Origin: Streptomyces sp. SID12501 | GTDB lineage: Bacteria; Actinomycetota; Actinomycetes; Streptomycetales; Streptomycetaceae | Direction: 5' to 3' | Length of the DNA: 64,000 nucleotides | Assembly (NCBI RefSeq): GCF_010550245.1 | Contig: NZ_JAAGLU010000040.1 | Span: forward strand, 39,391-103,390 | Part shown: positions 1 to 9,166 of the stretch, in pieces | How the letters are laid out: each line of letters opens with the position of its first letter | Position numbering within the stretch: position 1 is the first letter of the stretch | Translations under genes and position numbers: made by a program | Notes under the pieces: model-generated | What the model was told of the DNA's origin: nothing | What the model saw: the letters and a program-made list of their open reading frames with translations, nothing else | Databases searched by the model: none

Positions 1-1
1 G

Positions 2-1087
2 TACGGCAACGACATCTCGATCCGCGCACGGGGAGCGGCGGCGGACGCCCCGTACGTCCAGTCCCTCACGGTCAACGGCCGTACGAGCGAACGTCCCTGG
101 CTCCCGGCGTCCTTCGTCCGGCGCGGCGGCACCCTGGACTACACCCTGGCCGCCACCCCGAACCCCACCTGGGGCACCGCTCCGTCCGACGCCCCGCCGT
201 CCTTCCGGGCGGGCGAGCAGCCGTACCAGATCGGCGTCGGCCCCACCACGGCGACGCTCGCGCCGGGCGGCAGCGCGCAGGTGGACGTCCGGGCACTGCT
301 CCTGACGGGCGCCGCCACCCCGGGCCCGGAGGTGCGCTTCGAGGTGGACACCCCGACCGGCGTAACGGCAACGCCCGCCTCCGGACAGGTGATTGACGGC
401 ACCCAACGGATCACGCTCGCCGCGCAGCCCGGAGTCGAGCAGGGCTTCCACGAGGCGAGGATCAAGGTGACATCGACGGACACGGCGTTCGAGCAGCCGA
501 TCTCCCTCACGGTGGCGGCCCCCGGCTCCCTCCTCGCCGCTTACAACAACACAGGCGCCTCCGACGACACCGGCGACCACACCGAGGCCGACTACGACGG
601 CGGCGGCTGGAGCTACTCACGCCAGGCCCTGACAGCGGCGGACCTGGCCCCGGGCGCGCGGGGCAGGCTGGCGACGGGCCTGGCCTTCACATGGCCGGCC
701 TCACCGCCGGGCCGCCCCGACAACGCGTCGGCGAACGCCCGGACGATCCAACTCCCCACCCCGGCATCCCAGTTGTCGTTCATCGGCAGCGCGGTCTTCG
801 GCAGCCGCCGGTCCCAGGCGACTGTCACCTACACCGACGGCACCACCGACACGGTCGACCTGTCCCTCACCGACTGGACGCTGGGCGGCGGCACGGGCAC
901 CGTCCGGTACGGCAACGAGGTCGTCGCGAGGACGGCGTACCGGAACGTCTCGGGAGCGGGCCGGGACCCGGTCCCGACGTATGTCTTCGCCACCAGCCCG
1001 TTCCAGGCACCGGCGGGCCGGAACATCGTGAGCGTCCGCCTCCCGGCCGACGCCGACCTGCACGTCTTCACCCTCGCGACCGGCTGA
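2..1087 (+). CDS. GH92 alpha-1,2-mannosidase, C-terminal part (5' end outside window)
   Basis: The frame is already open at base 2 and runs to TGA at 1085-1087, so only the last 361 residues are seen. The first ~60 residues have the typical end of a GH92 catalytic module (TVNGRTSERPWLPASFVRRGGTLDYTL, split here as the motifs SLTVNGR and GGTLDYTL). An immunoglobulin-like NEW3-type segment follows (about residues 75-170), then a ~190-residue beta-rich C-terminal module beginning SLLAAYNNTG that is probably a carbohydrate-binding domain. GH92 enzymes are secreted, calcium-dependent exo-mannosidases that trim N-glycan or yeast mannan. The gene converges on a second GH92 gene, so the two probably act together on mannosylated substrates. 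Family assignment is firm from the C-terminal motifs; specificity is inferred. Confidence 0.8.
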   Translation, partial: YGNDISIRARGAAADAPYVQSLTVNGRTSERPWLPASFVRRGGTLDYTLAATPNPTWGTAPSDAPPSFRAGEQPYQIGVGPTTATLAPGGSAQVDVRALLLTGAATPGPEVRFEVDTPTGVTATPASGQVIDGTQRITLAAQPGVEQGFHEARIKVTSTDTAFEQPISLTVAAPGSLLAAYNNTGASDDTGDHTEADYDGGGWSYSRQALTAADLAPGARGRLATGLAFTWPASPPGRPDNASANARTIQLPTPASQLSFIGSAVFGSRRSQATVTYTDGTTDTVDLSLTDWTLGGGTGTVRYGNEVVARTAYRNVSGAGRDPVPTYVFATSPFQAPAGRNIVSVRLPADADLHVFTLATG

Positions 1088-1246
1088 CGACCGGCTGACC
1101 GTCCCCGACATCCCGGCACGGTCCACAACCGGCGCTCCATGCTCAAGTACGCCCACCAACACGCAGACGCACTACGTCGGTTACTGCCCGCCTCCCCGCC
1201 CGCTTCCCCGACCCCTGACCGGCGAAGCGGGCGTGGAAAATGGTGG

Positions 1247-4200
1247 TCAGCCCAGCAACTCCACCTCCGCCAGCGTCGACTCACCGTCGAGGACCAGCCG
1301 GTAGCGCGTGTACGAGTCCACGGACGCCACCGAGAACGCCCGGGTCTGCCTGTCCCACCTGAACGACTCACCCGAACGCCGGTCCAGCGTCCGCCAGTTC
1401 TTGCCGTCCGAGGAGCCCTGCAAGACCCAGCCCGTCGGAGCCTCGGTACGGTCCGAGGACGTCAGCGTGTACTGGACGGCCTTCGTGCCGCCGGTGACCG
1501 GTAGCTGCACGGACGTCACCGTCGCGTCCGTCGACGACGTGTTGTCGAACAACGGGCCCCCGCCGGTCACCACATCCGCCCGCGGAGTCGGCACCTCGTC
1601 GTCCTGGGTGATCGACACCGGGGCCGCGTTCTTCGACGCTCCCCAGGCCGAGGGCTCGGGGCCCATGTCGAACTCCAGGGTTCCGCCCTGGGAGACGAAC
1701 GAGTGGGGGAGTGAAGTCGACGTCCAGGGCAGGCCGTTGACCTTCAGGCCCTGTACGTACACGTTCCGCGCGCTGTTGTCCGGGGCCTTGATCACCAGGT
1801 CCCGGCCGTTCTCCAGATGCACCGTTGCCTTGGTGAACAGCGGGGAGCCGACGGCGTATTCGCCGCTGCCCATGACCAGTGGATAGAAGCCGAGCGCCGA
1901 GAACAGGTACCAGGCCGACTGCTCGCCGTTGTCCTCGTCGCCGTGGTAGCCCTGACCGATCTCGCTGCCCGTGTAGAGACGGGACAGGACCTCGCGGACG
2001 TTCTTCTGTGTCTTCCAGGGCCGGCCGGCCGCGTCGTACATGTAGTTCACGTGATGGGCCACCTGGTTGGAGTGGCCGTACATGCCCATCCGGACGTCCC
2101 GGGCCTCCGTCATCTCGTGGATGACCCCCTTGTACGAGCCCACGAACTCCGGTGACGCCGTCTCCGGGGTCTCGAAGTATTCGTCGAGCTTGTCCGCGAG
2201 GCCCGCCCGGCCGCCGTACAGGTTAGCCAGGCCCCTGCTGTCCTGCGGAGCCGTGAAGGCGTAACCCCAGCCGTTCGTCTCCGTGTAGTCGTAGCCCCAG
2301 ACACGCGGATCGTACGCCGACGACTCCACCCGCCAGTCGCCGCGCGCGTTCCGGCCCTGGAAGAAACCGGCCCCGGTGTCGAACAACCGCACATAGTCCT
2401 GGGCACGGTTGAGGAAGTACTCGGACTCCTCCTTGTACCGTTGCTTCCCCGTCTCCCGGTAGAGCTCCTGGCCCATCCGGGCGATGCCGTAGTCGTTGAG
2501 GTAGCCCTCCAGTGCCCACGACAGGCCCTCACGCGTCTCGGTGCTCGTGTAGCCGAGGAAGGGCGAGGTCGCCATGCCCTTGCGGCCCACGCCCGACGTC
2601 GGGGGTACGACGGTCGCGTTCTTCACGGCCGCGTCGTACGCCGACTTCGCGTCGAAACCGACGCCCTTCACATAGGCGTCGGCGAACGCCACGTCCGACG
2701 AGGTACCCGTCATCAGATCGGCGTACCCGGGGGAGGACCAGCGCGAGGTCCAGCCGCCGTCCTTGTACTGCTGCACGAACCCGTCGACCATCTCACCCGC
2801 TTGACGAGGCGTCAGGAGTGAGTACGCGGGCCAGGTCGTCCGATAGGTGTCCCAGAAGCCGTTGTTGACGTACACCTTGCCGTCCACGATCTTCGCCCCG
2901 GTGTGTGTCGGGGTGTCGGGACCCGGCATCGGGGAGAACGGAGACGCGTACCGGTACTTCGAACCGACCTTCTCGAAACCGGAGTTGGGGTACAGATACA
3001 GCCGGTACAGGCTGGAGTACAGCGTCGTCAGCTGGTCCGGCGTCGCCCCCTCCACCTCGACCTTCCCGAGCAGACCGTCCCACTGCCGCTGCGCACCGGC
3101 CCGTACCGTCTCGAAGGACGTACCGTCCGGAATCTCCTGTCGCAGATTGGCCTTGGCCTGCTCGACGCTGATGAGCGAGGTGGCCAACCGAAGCGTCACC
3201 ACCCCGGTCGGCGCCCTGAACCGGAGATAGCCCTTGACCCCGCTCGACGCCCCCTCCGTGACCACCGCGTCGTCGCCGAACACCCCGTACACGAACAGCC
3301 GGGTCGCTCCCGTCGACAGTCCCGATTTCACGTCCGAGTAGCCGGTGAAGGTGCCGTTGTCCCGGTCGAGGGTCAGGCCCGCCTGGTCGGTGACGTTGTC
3401 GAACAGGACGCTCGCGTCGGCGCCGGGGTAGGTGAAGCGCAGGACCGCCGCGTGGTCGGTCGGCGTCATCTCGGCCTTGACGCCGTTCTCGAACCGCACC
3501 CCGTAGTAGTACGGCCGGGCGGTCTCGTTCTCGTGCCGGAAGGCCAGCGCCCGTGCCGTACGGCCGGTGTCCGGGGTGCCGGCGGCGGCCGACGGCATCA
3601 CCTGGAAGGTCTGCCGGTCGCCCATCCAGGGGCTCGGCTCATGACTCGCGCTGAACGCCTGGATCGTCGGCAGGTTGTCGGCGTTGTTGGCCCGCGCGTA
3701 GTCGTACAGCCAGCTCAGCGAGCCCGGGTTGGTGACCGGCGTCCAGAAGTTGAAGCCGTGCGGTACTGCCGTCGCCGGGAAGTCGTTGCCCCGGGAGAAG
3801 CCGCCGCTGGAGTTGGTGCCCCGGGTCGTCAGCGCGTAGTCGGACAGGTGTTCCCGAGGCGGCTCGGGGGCGACGGACCGGAGCGTCACGTCGTCGATCC
3901 AGCCCCGGAACCTCGCGGGACCGGCCGGCGAGTCGTACGCCACCAGCACCCGGTCGACGGTCCTCCCCTGCGCCACCGCCCCGATCCGCGAGGTCACATG
4001 GTTCCACTGGTTGACGTACAACCCCTTGGCCGCGCCCTGCCCCTGCGGCGTCAGCGCGAAGCCGTGCTGGTCGACCGCCCGAAGTTCACTCAGAAGGGTT
4101 CCGTCCGTGAAGGCCAGGTCCACCGAGACGTTCGTGGCGGCGTAGTCGAGATCGCCGTCCGCCATGGACGGGAAGATCCGGTACGTCAGTTCGGTGTCCC

Positions 4201-5068
4201 GGTCGACGGCCACGTTCACGTCGAACACCTTGTTGGCCGAGTACGCCCGTCCGGCCGCCCGGTGTGTTCCGGCGTACCGCAGCGCCCTTTTGCCCGTGAA
4301 ACCGGCGCGGGCCTTCGCGGTCGGTGAGCCGCTCGGGCCGCGGTCGACCAGCGACAGCATGTCCCGGGGCACGGGCGCGTCGACGTTGCCCGTCGAGAAC
4401 TGGACATCGGCGAGCTGCGTGATGGCGCCCCCGTTGTTCCGTCCGATGTCGAGCCGGAAGTGCCGGTACTCGGCAGGTTCTGACAGGTCGTACGACCTGG
4501 TCCGGAACCGCTCGGCGAACGACTCGCCCGTGCGGCTGTCGAGGGTCCTCCAGCCCGTCGTCCCGTCCGCCGAGCCCTGGAGCGTCCAGTCCGCCGGGTC
4601 GCGCTCGGCGTGGTCGTTCGCCGAGGTCAGCGCGTAGGTGACCACCCTGACCGGCTCGTCGAGGTCGAACTCCGCCCAACCGGTCGAGGCGAACGTCAGC
4701 CATTTGGTCCCCGGCACACCATCGACGAGGTTCTCCTTCACCTCGCCCCCGCCGGTGTTCTCGCCGCTCGCCCGTACGTCCGTCACATGGTCGGTCGCAT
4801 TGCCCGGAATGCCGCTGCTGTAGCCGCCGTCGACACCCGAGGCCCGCTTCGTGCCGTCCGGCCCCGTGTCGACGGTGTTCAGCCAGTCCGGCGCCGGCTC
4901 ACCCGCCTCGAACGAGGAGACGAACTCCCGGTCGGCGGCCTGTGCGGTGACCGGCAGGGCGGTCGCCGCACCTTGCCCACCGATCACCAGTGCGAACATC
5001 GCCGCGATGGCCGGAATTGATCCGAACTGCCATCCGTACCGAGCCCTGTATCGAACTCCCTGCCGCAT
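1247..5068 (-). CDS. Secreted GH92 alpha-mannosidase with two F5/8C domains
   Basis: A 1273-residue secreted enzyme. I chose ATG 5068 because a GGGAGG ribosome-binding site sits just upstream and the first ~45 residues then form a signal peptide ending near AQAADREF; the longer open frame to 5317 lacks this. Order: signal peptide, N-terminal F5/8C (discoidin-like) domain around residues 70-210, a beta-sandwich region with a second lectin-like stretch (to ~400), the GH92 catalytic domain (~410-1130) with the hallmark motif GYHGDEDNGEQSAWYLF, and a C-terminal F5/8C domain (~1170-1272). GH92 enzymes remove alpha-linked mannose by inversion using calcium. The F5/8C modules probably tether it to glycan. 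A perfect 12-bp palindrome lies just upstream, suggesting LacI-family control. Confidence 0.88.
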   Translation of the reverse strand: MRQGVRYRARYGWQFGSIPAIAAMFALVIGGQGAATALPVTAQAADREFVSSFEAGEPAPDWLNTVDTGPDGTKRASGVDGGYSSGIPGNATDHVTDVRASGENTGGGEVKENLVDGVPGTKWLTFASTGWAEFDLDEPVRVVTYALTSANDHAERDPADWTLQGSADGTTGWRTLDSRTGESFAERFRTRSYDLSEPAEYRHFRLDIGRNNGGAITQLADVQFSTGNVDAPVPRDMLSLVDRGPSGSPTAKARAGFTGKRALRYAGTHRAAGRAYSANKVFDVNVAVDRDTELTYRIFPSMADGDLDYAATNVSVDLAFTDGTLLSELRAVDQHGFALTPQGQGAAKGLYVNQWNHVTSRIGAVAQGRTVDRVLVAYDSPAGPARFRGWIDDVTLRSVAPEPPREHLSDYALTTRGTNSSGGFSRGNDFPATAVPHGFNFWTPVTNPGSLSWLYDYARANNADNLPTIQAFSASHEPSPWMGDRQTFQVMPSAAAGTPDTGRTARALAFRHENETARPYYYGVRFENGVKAEMTPTDHAAVLRFTYPGADASVLFDNVTDQAGLTLDRDNGTFTGYSDVKSGLSTGATRLFVYGVFGDDAVVTEGASSGVKGYLRFRAPTGVVTLRLATSLISVEQAKANLRQEIPDGTSFETVRAGAQRQWDGLLGKVEVEGATPDQLTTLYSSLYRLYLYPNSGFEKVGSKYRYASPFSPMPGPDTPTHTGAKIVDGKVYVNNGFWDTYRTTWPAYSLLTPRQAGEMVDGFVQQYKDGGWTSRWSSPGYADLMTGTSSDVAFADAYVKGVGFDAKSAYDAAVKNATVVPPTSGVGRKGMATSPFLGYTSTETREGLSWALEGYLNDYGIARMGQELYRETGKQRYKEESEYFLNRAQDYVRLFDTGAGFFQGRNARGDWRVESSAYDPRVWGYDYTETNGWGYAFTAPQDSRGLANLYGGRAGLADKLDEYFETPETASPEFVGSYKGVIHEMTEARDVRMGMYGHSNQVAHHVNYMYDAAGRPWKTQKNVREVLSRLYTGSEIGQGYHGDEDNGEQSAWYLFSALGFYPLVMGSGEYAVGSPLFTKATVHLENGRDLVIKAPDNSARNVYVQGLKVNGLPWTSTSLPHSFVSQGGTLEFDMGPEPSAWGASKNAAPVSITQDDEVPTPRADVVTGGGPLFDNTSSTDATVTSVQLPVTGGTKAVQYTLTSSDRTEAPTGWVLQGSSDGKNWRTLDRRSGESFRWDRQTRAFSVASVDSYTRYRLVLDGESTLAEVELLG

Positions 5069-5092
5069 GCGAGAGCACCCTCCCTGCCGTCG

Positions 5093-5104
5093 GACAACGT
5101 TGTC
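5093..5104. promoter_or_regulatory. LacI-type operator candidate
   Basis: GACAACGTTGTC is a perfect 12-bp palindrome with the central CG typical of LacI-family operators, located 25-36 bp upstream of the GH92 start. It most likely overlaps the promoter or leader of that gene. No LacI gene is adjacent; the only one in the window (23280-24329) has a different palindrome near its own targets, so the regulator is probably elsewhere. Confidence 0.55.
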
Positions 5105-5295
5105 ACCTTGGCTGCGCAGGAACCAGTAGGGAGCGAAGTGGTCAGTGGTGTCAAGGGCGTTGGGTGTGGCATTCGGGCCCAATATCGCGAATTTTTCGCG
5201 CAAAGGGATGCGTGCGGTCCACATATTTCCGCGAGGTCTCAACTCGGAAAAGACCCGCGACCAACCATGCATTCGATCTTGCCCCTTTGACGGGA

Positions 5296-5311
5296 AGTGG
5301 ACTATACCTGT
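5296..5311. promoter_or_regulatory. Possible DasR (dre-like) site upstream of ngcE
   Basis: AGTGGACTATACCTGT agrees at 12 of 16 positions with the DasR consensus as I remember it (AGTGGTCTAGACCACT). DasR is the GntR-family regulator of chitin and N-acetylglucosamine uptake in Streptomyces, so a site here would fit the downstream ngc operon. The match is imperfect and the site is about 210 bp from the ngcE start, so this is a candidate only. Confidence 0.3.
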
Positions 5312-5522
5312 CGGCATCTGCCACTGTTCGACCGGCCGACGTCAGGTGTGAGGGGAGCCGGAAGGGTGGTTTGACGTGCCGAACGCGCGGCCCGCCGGGT
5401 ATTCCCTCTGATCAGGGCGCATCACGCACTAAGTACTTCCTGCACGACCCAGTTCGACCCGATCGCGGTGCCGGAAGGATCCGGTTCACCGCCTGAGTCC
5501 TGGAGAAGGCGAGGACTTGAGC

Positions 5523-7019
5523 ATGGGATCCACTTCCGACGAGAGCCGCACCACCGACCGCACCACCGGCACCATCAGCGCCACCACCGGCAGCACGGCC
5601 ACCGGCCTCGGCCGCCGCGACCTGATCAAACGATCAGCGGCGCTCGGTCTGATCTCCGTCCCCACGATGAGCTTCCTGGCCTCCTGTGCGAGCAGCGGCG
5701 GAGGAGACGAGGACAAGGCCAAGGCGGGTACGAAGACCGCGAAGAACCCTCTGGCGGTCAACGACACCGCCCAGCTGGAGTTCGTGCTCTTCGACGGCGG
5801 CTTCGGCAAGGAGTACGCCGAGGACGCGGTCAAGATCTACGAGCAGAACTTCCCGAAGGCGAAGGTCAAGTTCTCCGCCACCCAGAAGATCCAGTCCACG
5901 CTCCAGCCCCGCTTCAACCAGGGCACCCCGCCGGACCTCATCGACAACTCCGGCGCCGAGCAGATGGACATGGGTGTGCTGGCAGCCAAGAGCCAGCTCG
6001 CCGACCTCACCCCGCTGCTGGACGCCCCGTCCTACGACGACCCGGACAAGAAGGTCCGCGACACGCTGCGGCCGGGCATCGTCGAGATGGGCCAGCTCGA
6101 CGGCGACCCGGTGTGGATCATGTACTACGCCTACACGGTGTACGGCGTCTGGTACTCCCAGAAGGCCCTGGACTCGCTCGACGCCACCTACCCGGAGACG
6201 TGGGACGAGATGCTCGCCGTGTGCGAGAAGGCCAAGAAAAAGGGCATCGCCGGCTGGACCTACGCGGGCAAGTACCCGTACTACCTGCCCTTCTCGCTCT
6301 ACGCGATGATCGGCAAGGTCGGCGGCGTCGAGGTCCTCGACGCGATCGACAACCTGGAGCCGAACGCCTGGAAGGCCCCGGCTGTCAAGGCCTGTTTCGA
6401 GGCGTACTACGAGCTCTACAGGAAGGGGTACGTCCTCAAGGGCACCCCCGGTCTCGACCACATCCAGTCGCAGACCGCGTGGGCCAAGGGCAAGGCGCTG
6501 TTCATCCCGAACGGCTCCTGGGTGGAGAACGAGTCGGCCAACGTCATCCCCGCCGACTTCGACCTCGCCGTCTCCGCGCCGACCGGCATCGACAGCTCCG
6601 ACAAGCTGCCGTTCGGCACGATCTGGGCCTCCGGCGGCGAGCCGTTCATCGTCCCGGCCAAGGCGAAGAACACCGCGGGTGGCATGGAACAGCTGCGCAT
6701 CATGCTCAGCGAGGCTTCCTCGAAGAACTTCACCACCAAGGTCAAGTCACTGACCGCGTACAACGGCGGCACCGACGGCATCACCCTCACCCCGGGCCTC
6801 AAGTCCGGCGTGGCGGCGCTCGAGAAGGCCGGCGACAACGTCGTCAACCCGCGCCTGCAGGACTGGTACGTGCAGCTCCAGAAGGAGAAGATCGGCGTGT
6901 CCGGGCTCGGCGAGATGATGGCCGGACGGCTCACCCCGGCCGAGGCCATGAAGAAGATCCAGGACTACGCCGACGAGACCGCGAAGGACACGTCGATCAA
7001 GCACTACAAGCACCATTGA
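5523..7019 (+). CDS. ngcE: N-acetylglucosamine/chitobiose ABC transporter binding lipoprotein
   Basis: A 498-residue solute-binding protein. Start ATG 5523 has GAGG eight bases upstream; a TTG six bases earlier is less well spaced. The N-terminus carries a twin-arginine motif (RRDLIKR, residues 31-37), a hydrophobic stretch and a lipobox LASC with the acylated cysteine at 55, so it is a Tat-exported lipoprotein facing the outside of the membrane. The body is a family-1 extracellular sugar-binding fold. It matches NgcE by length, by the order with two permeases, and by proximity to a ROK regulator. NgcEFG imports GlcNAc and diacetylchitobiose; no ATPase is encoded here, as expected because MsiK is usually shared. 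Its TGA stop lies inside the TCAA end of the element at 7016-7205. Confidence 0.85.
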   Translation: MGSTSDESRTTDRTTGTISATTGSTATGLGRRDLIKRSAALGLISVPTMSFLASCASSGGGDEDKAKAGTKTAKNPLAVNDTAQLEFVLFDGGFGKEYAEDAVKIYEQNFPKAKVKFSATQKIQSTLQPRFNQGTPPDLIDNSGAEQMDMGVLAAKSQLADLTPLLDAPSYDDPDKKVRDTLRPGIVEMGQLDGDPVWIMYYAYTVYGVWYSQKALDSLDATYPETWDEMLAVCEKAKKKGIAGWTYAGKYPYYLPFSLYAMIGKVGGVEVLDAIDNLEPNAWKAPAVKACFEAYYELYRKGYVLKGTPGLDHIQSQTAWAKGKALFIPNGSWVENESANVIPADFDLAVSAPTGIDSSDKLPFGTIWASGGEPFIVPAKAKNTAGGMEQLRIMLSEASSKNFTTKVKSLTAYNGGTDGITLTPGLKSGVAALEKAGDNVVNPRLQDWYVQLQKEKIGVSGLGEMMAGRLTPAEAMKKIQDYADETAKDTSIKHYKHH

Positions 7020-7205
7020 GTCCTCCCCCAGCTGAAGCAGGGGGATTCCTGGCTCACGCCGCCTGCGGGTCAGCGACCCGACAGGTCTTCCACGATCAAC
7101 ACCAGCCGGGTTGAAACCAGCCCGGTTTGTGCCGCAAAGTCTGGAGGTGCATGTGCTGTCTTGGTTCTCGATCAGCACGATGTACGCGCTTGGTTCTCGC
7201 AACGT
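7016..7205 (-). mobile_element. Solo right end of an IS200/IS605-type element, omega-RNA-like
   Basis: Read on the minus strand this segment ends in GAATCCCCCTGC...GCTGGGGGAGGA followed by CTCAA, the form I know for the right end of TnpB-carrying IS200/IS605 elements and the 3' end of their guide (omega) RNA. Three hairpins are stacked: 7024-7045 (TCCCCC/GGGGGA arms), 7062-7085 (CCTGCGGGTC paired with GACCCG-A-CAGG) and one around 7110-7131 (CCGGG/CCCGG). An 11-bp direct repeat CTTGGTTCTCG occurs at 7160-7170 and 7189-7199. There is no tnpA or tnpB. The TCAA end coincides with the stop codon of ngcE, so any guide would be antisense to the 3' end of ngcE. Recognition is from memory of the end sequence; the hairpins are seen directly. 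Confidence 0.55.
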
Positions 7206-7285
7206 ACGGCGACGAGCCTACCCGATTAGAAGCCGATGATCTGTCACCAGCGGCGGCACCCGCGCACGGAACGGGGTCTGTGGTA

Positions 7286-8212
7286 ATGCAGCACGGCAAG
7301 TACCGCTTCATCGTGGGATTTTTGGCGGTCCCTCTCGGGCTGTACGCACTTTTCGTCATCTGGCCGTTCATCCAGTCCATCTATTACTCGTTCACCGACT
7401 GGACCGGACTGAGCCCGGAATTCAAGATGGTGGGCTTCGACAACTACAAGAGGATGCTCGACGACGACATCTTCTGGAAGTCGTTGCAGCACAGCCTTCT
7501 GTTCGCGTTGGTGCTGCCGCTGGTGACGATCAGTCTGGCGCTGTTCTTCGCCTTCATGATCAATGTGGGCGGGAAGCGGCGCCGTGGTGGACCGGTGATT
7601 TCCGGGGTCAGCGGTTCCTCCTTCTACAAAATCGTCTACTTCTTTCCGCAGGTGCTGTCGATCGCGATCGTCGCCCTGCTGTTCGCCTTCGCGTACAACC
7701 CGGACAGCGGCTCGATCAACTCGCTGCTGCGTGGTATCGGGCTCGACAGCGTCCAGCCGCTCTGGCTGGGCGACCCGAGCCTCGCCCTGTGGTGTGTGAT
7801 GGCGGTGCTGGTCTGGTCGACGGTCGGCTTCTTCGTGGTGCTGTTCTCCGCGGGCATGGCGTCGATCCCGGCTGACCTGTACGAGGCCGCGCTGCTGGAC
7901 GGCGCTGGCCGGGCCGCCACGTTCTTCCGGATCACCCTGCCGCTGCTGTGGGACACCGTGCAGTCCGGCTGGGTCTACATGGGCATCCTCGCGCTGGGCG
8001 CCGAGTCGTTCGCGGTCGTCCAGATCATGACGACCGGGCCCGGCGGCCCGGACTACTCGACGACCGTCATGGTCCTGTACGTGTACCAGAAGGCCTTCCG
8101 CGACGGTCAGGCCGCCTACGCAACCACCATCGGGGTCGCCCTGCTCGTCGTCACGCTGGCCTTCGCGGCCCTCGTGATGCGGCTGGGCCGGCGCGAGCGG
8201 CTGGAGTACTGA
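7286..8212 (+). CDS. ngcF: Sugar ABC transporter permease NgcF
   Basis: A 308-residue MalF-type inner-membrane permease with six predicted transmembrane segments and the ATPase-docking EAA loop EAALLDGAGRAATFFRITLP. Start ATG 7286 (protein MQHGKYRFIVGFL) is preferred; GGGG lies nine bases upstream, and a GTG at 7280 is possible. The 266-bp gap after ngcE is unusual inside an importer operon and is filled by the IS-like remnant. Together with NgcG it forms the translocation channel for GlcNAc and chitobiose delivered by NgcE. Confidence 0.85.
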   Translation: MQHGKYRFIVGFLAVPLGLYALFVIWPFIQSIYYSFTDWTGLSPEFKMVGFDNYKRMLDDDIFWKSLQHSLLFALVLPLVTISLALFFAFMINVGGKRRRGGPVISGVSGSSFYKIVYFFPQVLSIAIVALLFAFAYNPDSGSINSLLRGIGLDSVQPLWLGDPSLALWCVMAVLVWSTVGFFVVLFSAGMASIPADLYEAALLDGAGRAATFFRITLPLLWDTVQSGWVYMGILALGAESFAVVQIMTTGPGGPDYSTTVMVLYVYQKAFRDGQAAYATTIGVALLVVTLAFAALVMRLGRRERLEY

Positions 8213-8217
8213 CACAC

Positions 8218-9144
8218 ATGAAGACGACCGACAGCACACCGCCGGACACGGTTCCCCAGCAGCCCGGAGGGCCCGTGCGCAAGGAGAACGCTCCGGGGAA
8301 GGAGAAGCGCGAGAAGAAGGAGGGCACCGTCCTCAACGTCTTCTCGCACGGCATGCTCGTCCTGTGGGCGTTCATGGTCGTGATGCCGCTCCTGTGGGCG
8401 GTGATGACGTCCTTCAAGGACGACAACGCGATCTTCAGCTCACCCTGGTCCCTGCCGGACAAGCTGCACTTCGACAACTGGGCGCGGGCCTGGACCGACG
8501 CCAACATGAGCGACTACTTCCTCAACACCATCCTGGTGGTGGGCGGTTCGCTCATCGGCACCCTGGTGCTCGGCTCGATGGCGGCGTACGTCCTGGCCCG
8601 CTTCGACTTCCCGGGCAACGGGTTCATCTACTACCTGTTCATCGGCGGCATGAGCTTCCCGATCATGCTGGCCCTGGTCCCGTTGTTCTACGTCGTGAAC
8701 AACATGGGCCTGCTGAACACGATCCACGGGCTGATCCTGGTCTACATCGCCTACTCACTGCCGTTCACGGTCTTCTTCCTGACCGCGTTCTTCCGGACCC
8801 TTCCGACCTCGGTGGCGGAGGCGGCCTTCGTCGACGGGGCCTCGCACTCCCGGACCTTCTTCCAGATCATGCTGCCCATGGCCAAGCCCGGCCTGATCAG
8901 CGTGGGCATCTTCAACTTCCTCGGCCAGTGGAACCAGTACATGCTGCCGACGGTGCTGAACACGGACCCCGACAAACGGGTCCTCACCCAGGGCCTCGTG
9001 CAGCTGGCCGCCAGCCAGGGCTACAAGGGTGACTGGTCGGGTCTCTTCGCCGGCCTGGTGATGGCGATGATCCCGGTACTCGCCGCGTACATCGTCTTCC
9101 AGCGCCAGGTGGTGACGGGACTCACGGCGGGCGCGTTGAAGTAA
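8218..9144 (+). CDS. ngcG: Sugar ABC transporter permease NgcG
   Basis: A 308-residue MalG-type permease starting ATG 8218, five bases after the ngcF stop, so the two are translationally linked. The first ~35 residues are a charged cytoplasmic tail (rich in K, E and P). Six membrane segments follow, and the EAA loop reads EAAFVDGASHSRTFFQIMLP. It pairs with NgcF. A 16-bp perfect palindrome and a repeated half of it lie just downstream, before the ROK regulator gene. Confidence 0.85.
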   Translation: MKTTDSTPPDTVPQQPGGPVRKENAPGKEKREKKEGTVLNVFSHGMLVLWAFMVVMPLLWAVMTSFKDDNAIFSSPWSLPDKLHFDNWARAWTDANMSDYFLNTILVVGGSLIGTLVLGSMAAYVLARFDFPGNGFIYYLFIGGMSFPIMLALVPLFYVVNNMGLLNTIHGLILVYIAYSLPFTVFFLTAFFRTLPTSVAEAAFVDGASHSRTFFQIMLPMAKPGLISVGIFNFLGQWNQYMLPTVLNTDPDKRVLTQGLVQLAASQGYKGDWSGLFAGLVMAMIPVLAAYIVFQRQVVTGLTAGALK

Positions 9145-9166
9145 CCGGAACCTTCCGTTCAGCCGC

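Larger units (their letters stand above)
5069..5522. other. 454-bp divergent promoter region (GH92 / ngcE)
   Basis: No gene is visible. Besides the operator at 5093-5104, it contains a short hairpin CGCGAATTTTTCGCG near 5185-5200, a DasR-like site at 5296-5311, and TACTTCCTGCACG near 5434, which resembles TACTTCTTGACG upstream of xylF. The region is more AT-rich than its surroundings and must hold the promoters for both flanking genes. Confidence 0.6.

Noticed and set aside
2903..4327. 474-residue open frame opposite the GH92 gene
   Set aside because: Arg/Gly/Val-rich translation without domain, lies wholly antisense to a convincing GH92 gene; a high-GC shadow.
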